NCBI GenBank assembly: GCA_900759455.1 | Contig: CAAEVI010000108.1 | Location: 1-21,987, forward strand | Direction: 5' to 3' | DNA length: 21,987 nt | Origin: Erysipelotrichaceae bacterium | GTDB lineage: Bacteria > Bacillota_I > Bacilli_A > Erysipelotrichales > Erysipelotrichaceae | The notes under the pieces: model-generated | Seen by the model: the letters and a program-made list of their open reading frames with translations, nothing else | Database searches by the model: none | What the model was told of the DNA's origin: nothing | Shown here: in pieces, positions 15,820 to 21,987 of the stretch | How positions within the stretch are numbered: the first letter of the stretch is position 1 | How the letters are laid out: every line of letters begins with the position of its first letter | Position numbers and translations under genes: made by a program

Positions 15820-16200
15820 TTATTCTTTCAATATTTTGCTTCTCGAAATCGTAACGACTTTCCACGGGATCGACTGTTTGCTGATACGCAGTGCTTTTTC
15901 AAGCGAAGTCGTCACTTCGCTGCAACAAAGCACTTCCATTACCGCAACAGTCACGCTTCGAATCGCATGCAGAGAAAAGATCTCTGCATGTTGGGTACTG
16001 GTATCGCCCTGATCCAGTTTCGGACAGCCGATCAGCGTAATCATCCTCTGCATCAGATCCTGATGAAAACGGGAATAGGCAACTGCTGTCCAGAAATCAA
16101 AAAACCTTTTTCTGAATATAAAAAGGTAAACATAAAGCGCAGTGCTTTTCCAAAAATAAATTTCACCTGCTGCAGACCGCCTAAGCAAAGCCGCATAAAA
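15820..16200 (-). pseudogene. C-terminal remnant of a clostridial 4Fe-4S ferredoxin-like protein
   Basis: The last 85 or so codons (from about 16085 to the TAA at 15820) read AVAYSRFHQDLMQRMITLIG, then CPKLDQGD, IRSVTVAVMEVLCC and IPWKVVTIS. From memory these match in order the C-terminal half of a roughly 250-residue anaerobe protein that starts with two 4Fe-4S ferredoxin motifs. Upstream of about 16085 the similarity moves to another frame (QQVKFIFGKAL, then FLISG), indicating at least one frameshift. The ferredoxin half is absent: the ABC ATPase ends at 16276, leaving no room. There is no usable start codon with a ribosome site. The match is by recognition of family phrases, not by search. 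Bases 16201-16275 hold nothing else I can name. Confidence 0.6.
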
Positions 16201-16275
16201 AAAGAAGCGCCAAACTTCTGTTTTTTTGTCCCATGTTCCTGTTTTTCTACCAGTTTATTCCCGAAATGCTCCCGC

Positions 16276-16917
16276 TCATAAACGATACAGCGCATCGGCT
16301 GCTTTTGCTGCCTGCGGTGAATGCGTTACGATGATTACACATCGATTCTCCTTATGAGCCAGATCCAGGAAAATATCCATGATTTCTTTCTGGGTCTCCT
16401 GATCCAGATTTCCCGTCGGCTCATCCGCAAGAATGATCTTCGGATCATAGGACAAGGCCCGTGCAATTGCCACGCGCTGCTGCTGGCCGCCTGACAGCTT
16501 TAATATCCTGCGATTTGCCTCTTCTTCATCCAGCGCCACTTTTTTCAGCAGATCCATCGCATATTGTTTTTTATCGTCGTAATGTGCTTTTGCTATATCC
16601 ATGGACAGCAGGACATTTTCCAGGGCCGTATATTTCGGCAGAAGATTAAAACTCTGGAAAATGACACCGATATCGTGACTGCGATAATGATAACGGTCCA
16701 GATTGGCAATATTCTCTCCTCTCATCAAGACCTCTCCCTTCTCGGGAACAGCCAGTCCCGACAGCAGTGACAACAACGTGGTTTTTCCCGCTCCGGAACG
16801 ACCGACAATGGCATACAGCTTTCCTTCCTCAAATGAATAAGAAAGATCATTCAGCACTCTGCGGCTGTCCTTGGAATAACGAAACGATACATTTTTCAGT
16901 TCCAGTACTGGTTCCAT
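16276..16917 (-). CDS. ABC transporter ATP-binding protein (MacB/LolD-type)
   Basis: A 213-residue ATPase with all nucleotide-binding motifs: Walker A GRSGAGKT (39-46), Q-loop Gln88 (FQSFN), signature LSGGQ (141-145), Walker B IILADE (161-166) followed by PTGNLD, and H-loop His199. The PTGNLD D-loop and overall length place it with MacB/LolD/FtsE-type ATPases, which drive mechanotransmission-type permeases to export peptides, antibiotics or lipoproteins. The C-terminus stops soon after the H-loop (ADALYRL), slightly shorter than usual 220-230 residue relatives. This may be natural or may be linked to the rearrangement that left the Fe-S remnant just downstream. The ribosome site GGAGG overlaps the TAG of the permease gene, 11 bases before the ATG, so it is co-expressed with the permease. 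Confidence 0.93.
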   Translation of the reverse strand: MEPVLELKNVSFRYSKDSRRVLNDLSYSFEEGKLYAIVGRSGAGKTTLLSLLSGLAVPEKGEVLMRGENIANLDRYHYRSHDIGVIFQSFNLLPKYTALENVLLSMDIAKAHYDDKKQYAMDLLKKVALDEEEANRRILKLSGGQQQRVAIARALSYDPKIILADEPTGNLDQETQKEIMDIFLDLAHKENRCVIIVTHSPQAAKAADALYRL

Positions 16918-16928
16918 CTTTATCCCTC

Positions 16929-18449
16929 CTAATCCCGCTCGCTCAATATCCTTAACGGATCATAACGCAAAATGGAAATCACAGCACTCAGTGACGAAAC
17001 GGCTGCCAACAATAAACCGATAGCAAACAGTTTCAGCAATACGATGAGATTTACCGCAAAAGATACCGAATCAATATATGAAACAACTTGATTGCCAAAT
17101 CCGTCCTGTGCCTTCGGCATAGACGGCGGGGTCTCCCCTTCTTCCATCTGCGCCTGTCCAAAATTTTCTCCGGACGCACGCCCGAAACGATCATTTTGCG
17201 CCATGGCCGACTGTGTGCTGGTTTCGATCTGCTGAGAAAGCAGTGCATTGGTCATCGGTACGGATGCCGCCGCACCAATGCCCGCTCCGAGGAAAAGAGC
17301 ACAGAATGTAATGCACAGCAGTTCGCACAGAAACTGCAGCTATATCTTGCCCGGTTTTATTCCGATGGCGGAAAGAACGCCGATCTCATATTTTCTTTCC
17401 CGGATATTGAAGATGTTCAAAACTGCAAGGATGATGCCTCCTATGATCAGGATCAAAATCAAAAATATGCCTGCATAGCCGCTTAAACTCTGCAACGGCT
17501 GGATGCTTTGTTCAAACGACATCAGATCAGTGGAAGTAATCATATACTGATCGGAAAGCCCCATTTCTTTGACCTGCTGCTGAAATGCTTCGTAATCATC
17601 TTTGTCGGCAAAAACATATGTTCCATTTAACATGCCGTGCACCGCATTGTCTCCTGCAGTCTGTGAAGCTGAAATAACAGACTGCAGCGTCTGCGCACTG
17701 ACGCAAATCCGGTTCGCTGCATCCGCGGCTGGAGACATTCTTTCCATCATGGAAAACGATGAACCTGATTTCGCTTTATTTTGGTAGATTCCGCTGATCG
17801 TCAGTTCATAAGTTTCCTCTTCATCGTTCGGATTAGAAAGTGTGATGACATCACCGATCTCGAGATCATTGTAAAGGGCAAGTTCTTCATTGACGATGCA
17901 GGTCTGATCCGCACTTCCCTGTTCAAAAACCGATCCTTTTGTAATGGATGAATTACCGCTAGTAAAATCAGTCATTGCCTCGTCGCTGCTATAGCCGACT
18001 ATCGTAAAGTCTCCCGCCGAAGCCATGGCATTATCCGGCCTTCCCTCGTTTGATGGAAAATCGTTTTGATCTGTCTGTGTCTGTGACGTATCCACCGGAT
18101 CGATCGATGCCGCATTCATGGATGCGGAATATGTGTAATAAAAACTTTTTACACTGTCTGCCTGCGCATATGTTTCCAGTTCCTCCAGCGACAGTTCCTG
18201 CATGCTTCCTAAGGCCTGATCCATCTCTTCCCGATTTTCCATGCTGCCCATCACGGACTGTCTGTCAAACTGGATCGATGCCGTTATTTCCAGATCAGAC
18301 AAAGCTTCCTTTTTTGCTGTCTTTGCCGCCTCCCGTATGGAAAGCGCAAGGCAGGAAGCAAGTGCAATGACAAAGATGATGATCCCGGTCAAAATGCTCA
18401 GTCCTTTGGAACGCGCAATGCTTCGCAGCGCATTTCTCACTATATACAT
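16929..18449 (-). pseudogene. FtsX/MacB-like ABC permease interrupted by an in-frame TAG
   Basis: Translation from ATG 18449 (AGGGGGAATTTT upstream) gives a TM helix (about 19-41), a large extracellular MacB-type domain (45-320), a TM helix (about 325-350) and the FtsX hallmark NIRERKYEIGVLSAIG. It then meets TAG at 17342-17340, codon 370. The same frame continues without further stops as LQFLCELLCITFCALFLGAG through two more helices to the true end RYDPLRILSERD at 16929, about 506 codons in all. Four TM helices and both domains match a complete MacB-like permease. The part after TAG has an internal ATG (17255) but no ribosome site. Without the last two helices the transporter should be inactive unless the amber is read through. 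TAG is an ordinary stop elsewhere (for example the HAD gene), so a reassigned code is unlikely. Confidence 0.82.
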
Positions 18450-18493
18450 AAAATTCCCCCTATTGTCTGGTAAGAAATTTTAAAACATGAATG

Positions 18494-18513
18494 TGTCAAT
18501 CATTTGATCAAAT
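18494..18513 (-). promoter_or_regulatory. Candidate promoter/operator of the ABC transporter operon
   Basis: A perfect TTGACA on the minus strand (18494-18499) lies 45 bases upstream of the permease start. Directly ahead of it is a perfect 12-base palindrome, ATTTGATCAAAT (18502-18513), a possible operator. The -10 is unclear (TTCTTA at 17 bases is poor), so this is tentative. Confidence 0.4.
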
Positions 18514-18517
18514 CATG

Positions 18518-18560
18518 AAAAAAAGCTGTGAAACGCACCATTTCCGTACGCTTCACAGCT
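18518..18560 (-). terminator. Terminator of the tRNA-Arg / PNPOx-like / HAD unit
   Basis: AGCTGTGAA (18524-18532) pairs exactly with TTCACAGCT (18552-18560), with two further pairs after a mismatch. On the minus strand the stem is followed by seven T (A-run 18518-18524). It begins right at the HAD stop codon. Confidence 0.85.
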
Positions 18561-19199
18561 CTATCTTACATTTACATCCGTGAGATCTTCATGAACCTCA
18601 TCAGCCACACGACAGATTTCCGCATAATCCGGTGAATGCCGGTCTGCGATCGCTATTACATAGCAGCTGGCTTCTTTTGCCGACTTCATGGAATAAAGAG
18701 AATCTTCCAGCATGATACACTCATTCGGTGCAAGGCCCAAACGCCGTATTGCTTCCTGCGCCATCTGCGGTGTACGCTTTGTCAGACCGCTTTCTTCGCT
18801 GGAAAGAATAAACTCCATTGCATCCAGCATGCCAAGACGTTTTAAAACCGCCTGTGTCAAAGGAACATCATTAGCCGTAACCACACACATCCGCTTTCCG
18901 CTCCGACGACATTTTTCCACAAAGGCAAAGGCACCGTTCACCTCTTTTACCTCATGTTCATACTGATATCTTACATCCTGGATCACCATGTCATAGAGCT
19001 GCTCGGCACTCAGATCCAGTTCAAAACGCTGAACGATAGCCTCCAATACTTCACTGAATTTCATTGCGGAAAAAACATCGCGTGCTTCCTGCAGGTCCAT
19101 CGTTAAATGCAGACGCTCAAACAGTCGAATGACTGCATCCTCCCAGACATGCATGGATTGAATCAGCGTTCCGTCCAAGTCAAACAAATATCCCTTCAT
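18561..19199 (-). CDS. HAD-superfamily phosphatase (beta-phosphoglucomutase/Gph-like)
   Basis: A 212-residue haloacid-dehalogenase-type hydrolase. Motif I DLDGTL has the nucleophile Asp7 and acid/base Asp9. A helical cap follows (about 15-85). Motif II is Thr108 in VVTAND, motif III is Lys141 in LTKRTPQ, and motif IV is EDS (165-167) in MLEDSLYS. All four are present, so it should be an active Mg2+-dependent phosphatase or phosphomutase. The cap is the subclass I helical type found in phosphoglycolate phosphatase and beta-phosphoglucomutase. The substrate is unknown. The ATG overlaps the stop of the upstream PNPOx-like gene by four bases (19196-19199), so the two are coupled. Pairing with a flavin/PLP-fold protein might hint at phosphorylated cofactor turnover, but that is speculative. 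Confidence 0.9.
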   Translation of the reverse strand: MKGYLFDLDGTLIQSMHVWEDAVIRLFERLHLTMDLQEARDVFSAMKFSEVLEAIVQRFELDLSAEQLYDMVIQDVRYQYEHEVKEVNGAFAFVEKCRRSGKRMCVVTANDVPLTQAVLKRLGMLDAMEFILSSEESGLTKRTPQMAQEAIRRLGLAPNECIMLEDSLYSMKSAKEASCYVIAIADRHSPDYAEICRVADEVHEDLTDVNVR

Positions 19200-19678
19200 A
19201 ATACCTTATCTCTTTTCTTAGCTGTCATTTCCTCAACGTGCAGACAATAGACACGTGTGACCTCTATCATTTTTTCATCATATTCCACAACATCCCGCGG
19301 ATAGTAATGTTTCATCAACAGATCCAGGGCATGTTTTTTATTTTCTGTTTTTATCTCCTTCACCGTACCGATGCCGGAAACACTCTCATAATTCATCGTG
19401 CACTGCTTTTTATTTTTATCATAAACAAGCTGTTCCCCGTGATTGGCAAAAAAACGCACACGCGGATCACGGCTGAGCAGATCAACCTTCTTGCCCTGCC
19501 CGGCACAATGGAAATAAAGGAGAACCTTTCCATCACAGACTTCCATTCCGTAACTGACTGCCACCAGATAAGGAATTCCCTGATCGGCATCATTCATGGC
19601 AAGATACAGAGTAGAAGAATTCTCCAGCACAGCTATTTTTTTGTTTTCGTCCGTTATCTCACGATCACTTCTGCGCAT
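19196..19678 (-). CDS. Pyridoxamine 5'-phosphate oxidase-fold flavoprotein (NimA-like family)
   Basis: A 160-residue split-barrel flavin-binding protein. The start MRRSDREITD, the strand/turn IPYLVAVSYG (35-44) and YFHCAGQGKKVDLL (55-68) are the recognisable signature of the small PNPOx-like / 5-nitroimidazole-resistance (Nim) family. Members bind FMN or related cofactors as dimers, and in Nim proteins a conserved His (here probably His57) lies at the active site. Many relatives are uncharacterised, so drug reduction should not be assumed. The start ATG 19678 has TTTGGAG upstream. Only 20 bases separate it from the CCA end of a tRNA-Arg gene, leaving no space for a separate promoter. It overlaps the HAD gene by four bases. 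Confidence 0.85.
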   Translation of the reverse strand: MRRSDREITDENKKIAVLENSSTLYLAMNDADQGIPYLVAVSYGMEVCDGKVLLYFHCAGQGKKVDLLSRDPRVRFFANHGEQLVYDKNKKQCTMNYESVSGIGTVKEIKTENKKHALDLLMKHYYPRDVVEYDEKMIEVTRVYCLHVEEMTAKKRDKVL

Positions 19679-19698
19679 GGTATCACTCCAAATAAAAA

Positions 19699-19775
19699 TG
19701 GCGCGCCCGACAGGGATCGAACCTGCAACCTTCAGAATCGGAATCTGACACTCTATCCAATTGAGCTACGGGCAC
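19699..19775 (-). tRNA. tRNA-Arg (anticodon CCG)
   Basis: The 77-base minus-strand gene folds completely. Acceptor GTGCCCG pairs with CGGGCGC. The D-arm is GCTC/GAGT. The anticodon stem TCAGA/TCTGA holds loop TTCCGAT with anticodon CCG, reading CGG. The T-arm is GCAGG TTCGATC CCTGT. Discriminator G and an encoded CCA end the gene. It is probably processed from a transcript shared with the PNPOx-like and HAD genes that start 20 bases downstream. Confidence 0.96.
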
Positions 19776-19790
19776 ACTCAAAACGATAAT

Positions 19791-19796
19791 ATTATA
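19791..19796 (-). promoter_or_regulatory. -10 element of the tRNA-Arg transcription unit
   Basis: A perfect minus-strand TATAAT lies 15 bases upstream of the tRNA 5' end. I could not find a convincing -35 at 16-18 bases. Bases 19797-19881 show nothing else. Confidence 0.6.
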
Positions 19797-19881
19797 GCTC
19801 ATTTAAACTTGAAATGCCACCATTTTTTATCTTTTCCCATTCGCCTCTTTCTGACAAAAAAATGCCTTTCTTGCTTTTTCC

Positions 19882-19912
19882 AAAAAAAAGACCGAATCGG
19901 ATCGATTCAGCC
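19882..19912 (-). terminator. Terminator of the GH20 gene
   Basis: The plus-strand bases 19890-19899 (GACCGAATCG) pair over a 3-base loop with 19903-19912 (CGATTCAGCC), ten pairs with two wobbles. On the minus strand the stem runs into eight T (A-run 19882-19889). It lies 20 bases past the GH20 stop codon. Confidence 0.85.
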
Positions 19913-19931
19913 TTTTTCTCTTATTTGTCTT

Positions 19932-21987
19932 CTATGCTTTTTTTCTGCGCATGACAAGAACTGCTCCTGCGGCAGAAAGCAGAGTTCCCATCAGCAATAA
20001 GGATGCCGATGCATTTGCTGTTCCGGTATTTGGATTTTCCGCTTTATCTTCATCCGGTCTTGCTTCTTCATCCGGTTTTGTTGCTGTATTTTTCAATTCC
20101 AGAGCAGCTACTGCCTGCTTCAAATTTTCTTCCGCAGCCGCCACAGCCTCATCGCTTGCGCCCTGATCTGCGCTAACAGCTTTGGCTTCTTCTAACGCGC
20201 TCTCCACTTGCTTCCAGCTGTCCATCGTATACTTGGAAGCATCCAGTTTTTCAACTTCTGCAATGGCTGCATCGAGATCCGTTTTATCGGCTGTATCCAA
20301 CGTGATCTCACCTGCCTGCGGGAGCACCGTGTTCGCTGTATCAATGACACCGTCATTGCTCATTCCGCCCGGCGCCATGCTGTTGGCCATTTGTCTTTTC
20401 ACAAATTCTTCGTAGTCGGACTGGGATCCCTGTTCTACATCATAACCGATACCGTCATCATACAAAGGATCCTGAATGGAATCCGTATTTACGCGCCACG
20501 AACGTTCTGCTGTAACCTTGATCTTGTCGTATACATCTTTGATGATGCTCTGATCACTGACACTGTCATTTGCATTATCTGCCCAGATTGCATAAGAAGC
20601 ACCGAGCACTTTTCCGCTCAATTCGCCCTGTGTCGGATATACAAATTCACCGTTAATGAATGACATCTGCTGTTTTACACCCATTTTAGAAAATTTTCCA
20701 GGATTCCAGCCTTTGTTGTGCTGAGCAATTTCATCATCCTTATTATGCGTTTCACGCACATAAGTACCATCATAGATGTTGTTTGCCGAGCATACAAATG
20801 ATCCGTTGCCGTAAGCATAATACATATAGTCTGCTGCAAAGTTGACCAGATCATGACCGCTCTTCAGCAGTTCCAGAACATTGGCATTTGCCGTACCCGG
20901 TTCCCAATACAGCACCTGAATATCCGTGTCGATCAGATCAGCATCTCCTGCCTTGATACCGTCATTAAACATGCGCACCTGATACCCCATCTCTTTCAGC
21001 ATTGCATTCAGATCAGATGTATAGTCGATGTAAGTCTGTGATTTGGTATCATATCCGGTTGCTTCATCCGCAGAAATATTGAAGAAAGTACATCCTCTGC
21101 TGCGGAAATATTCGGCATATTTTTCCACCAGGTTCATCACAAAAGACCTTGCCTCCGGATCATCCAGATTGATCGTGCTCGCTGATTTCTGATATTGCGG
21201 ATAAGATGCCAGGATTGTATCCATATGACCCGGTGAATTCAAAGTAGGGATCACTGTTACGCCATAGAGATCGGCCAAAGCAAGGATCTCGTCCATATCG
21301 CTTTCCCTCAGCGTCTTCTGTGACACGATCTTGCTGAGATCATCGCTCTTGGCACCGTCTGCCCATGTCAGGTTCATGTCATCAAGGGCAAAGCGGAAAC
21401 CTTTATTATTCGAAAAATCAAGATACAGCACATTCATCTTGTTCCAGGACATATCCTTGATCATGGCCTTGATCGTATCCGCTTCATAAAATTTGCGTCC
21501 GCAGTCCAGGAAGACGCTTCGTTCCTTTACATCCGGATAATCTTTTATGCTTCCGCATTCCAGCACGCCGTTATTCTGCATCAAAGTATTCATCGCATAC
21601 TTAATGCCCAGGGCACCTTCCGCCGTAATCGTTACATTATCCTCAGTTATTTCCATTTCATATGCCTGTAAAGGGTCGGCGCCGTCATTTTCGACATCGC
21701 CGAGACGAATGACGATGTCTTTAGAACGTACACGGCTTGCGGAACCATATACAATATCCATGACTTCTCCGGAACCGATTTCCTTCGCGGCACTTTCTCC
21801 CGCTACCAGTTTCAGCGTATCAGCGATCTCTCCTGTCGGCATCGTATCACTGACAAAGTAAAGCCGGCTCTGATCGGAAACGGCAAAGCTTCCCGAGGTT
21901 TTCTCATAGTTTTTCACGCTTGGCATCGAAGCTGCTGCGCTTTCCGCATGCACGGCCGTGGAAAAACCGGACAGAAAAGTTGCGCCC
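19932..21987 (-). CDS. Secreted GH20 beta-N-acetylhexosaminidase / lacto-N-biosidase-like enzyme with FIVAR domain and sortase-like anchor (5' end off window)
   Basis: About 684 residues are visible; the start codon is beyond 21987. The first residues, GATFLSGFSTAVHA, are the end of a signal peptide, with likely cleavage after VHA. A GH20 N-terminal domain is followed by the catalytic barrel. DCGRKFYEADTIKAMIKDMSW, TLNSPGHMDT and NISADEATG carry the family pattern, the last giving the catalytic Asp307-Glu308 pair of substrate-assisted catalysis. SYAIWAD and ERSW near 470-500 close the barrel. A FIVAR-type helical domain (about 568-628) and a linker rich in Pro, Asp and Glu follow. Then come NPNTG (651-655), a hydrophobic helix (657-678) and RRKKA, a sortase-signal layout with N in place of the usual L of LPxTG. 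It probably releases GlcNAc- or GalNAc-containing sugars from mucin or milk-type glycans at the cell surface; the exact bond is not readable. Confidence 0.93.
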   Translation of the reverse strand, partial: GATFLSGFSTAVHAESAAASMPSVKNYEKTSGSFAVSDQSRLYFVSDTMPTGEIADTLKLVAGESAAKEIGSGEVMDIVYGSASRVRSKDIVIRLGDVENDGADPLQAYEMEITEDNVTITAEGALGIKYAMNTLMQNNGVLECGSIKDYPDVKERSVFLDCGRKFYEADTIKAMIKDMSWNKMNVLYLDFSNNKGFRFALDDMNLTWADGAKSDDLSKIVSQKTLRESDMDEILALADLYGVTVIPTLNSPGHMDTILASYPQYQKSASTINLDDPEARSFVMNLVEKYAEYFRSRGCTFFNISADEATGYDTKSQTYIDYTSDLNAMLKEMGYQVRMFNDGIKAGDADLIDTDIQVLYWEPGTANANVLELLKSGHDLVNFAADYMYYAYGNGSFVCSANNIYDGTYVRETHNKDDEIAQHNKGWNPGKFSKMGVKQQMSFINGEFVYPTQGELSGKVLGASYAIWADNANDSVSDQSIIKDVYDKIKVTAERSWRVNTDSIQDPLYDDGIGYDVEQGSQSDYEEFVKRQMANSMAPGGMSNDGVIDTANTVLPQAGEITLDTADKTDLDAAIAEVEKLDASKYTMDSWKQVESALEEAKAVSADQGASDEAVAAAEENLKQAVAALELKNTATKPDEEARPDEDKAENPNTGTANASASLLLMGTLLSAAGAVLVMRRKKA

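Noticed and set aside
15733..16281. Plus-strand open frame of 182 codons opposite the Fe-S remnant
   Set aside because: It has no ribosome site and no recognisable domain. The opposite strand carries family-specific phrases, so this is an antisense shadow of decayed coding sequence.
17255..17255. ATG 17255 as the start of a separate small membrane protein
   Set aside because: No ribosome site, and the 28 codons between the amber and this ATG already encode the expected third permease helix.
19699..19775. tRNA-Arg as an integration site for a mobile element
   Set aside because: No integrase, no visible repeat of the tRNA 3' end and no phage-like genes on either side within the window.

Overview
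The window looks like chromosome from an anaerobic, low-to-mid GC Firmicute, most likely a gut Erysipelotrichia or Clostridia member. This is an inference. It rests on strong AGGAGG-type ribosome sites, sigma-A promoters, a BlaI-type repressor, a 2-enoate-reductase (BaiCD/BaiH/FldZ) family flavoenzyme, a Nim-like flavoprotein, and a surface GH20 hexosaminidase with a sortase-like tail and basic C-terminus. I see no phage genes, insertion sequences, CRISPR array or rRNA. Nearly everything is on the minus strand except one block at 6.3-9.4 kb.

Layout. 1-119: start of a BlaI/MecI repressor. 297-2595: a minus-strand operon of a membrane-bound XRE regulator, an alpha/beta hydrolase and an AlkD-like DNA repair protein. 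2721-4140: a LysR regulator coupled to a GNAT acetyltransferase. 4228-6223: a 2-enoate-reductase-like flavoprotein interrupted by a one-base frameshift in a T8 tract. 6391-7958 (plus): tightly packed metallo-hydrolase, glyoxalase-fold and GNAT genes. 8060-9412 (plus): a MATE exporter. 9587-15679: a three-gene cyclic-di-GMP operon. 15820-16200: a decayed remnant of an Fe-S protein. 16276-18449: an ABC exporter whose permease carries an in-frame amber codon. 18561-19775: tRNA-Arg(CCG), a Nim/PNPOx-like protein and a HAD phosphatase, apparently one transcription unit. 19932-21987: a secreted GH20 enzyme running off the right edge.

The most coherent system is the cyclic-di-GMP operon. One promoter drives a membrane sensor with a degenerate GGDEF and an apparently intact EAL (a likely phosphodiesterase). 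Next comes a second membrane sensor with an intact GGDEF plus I-site (a likely diguanylate cyclase) and an unusual four-cysteine tail. Last is a BcsA-like processive glycosyltransferase ending in a PilZ domain (the likely effector). The genes overlap or abut, so writer, eraser and reader-synthase are translationally coupled. No BcsB, BcsZ or other export partner is encoded next to it. This suggests a compact, self-contained switch for an unknown surface polysaccharide.

Three loci show gene decay or possible recoding: the frameshifted reductase, the amber-interrupted permease and the Fe-S remnant. From sequence alone I cannot separate true pseudogenes from sequencing error or recoding.
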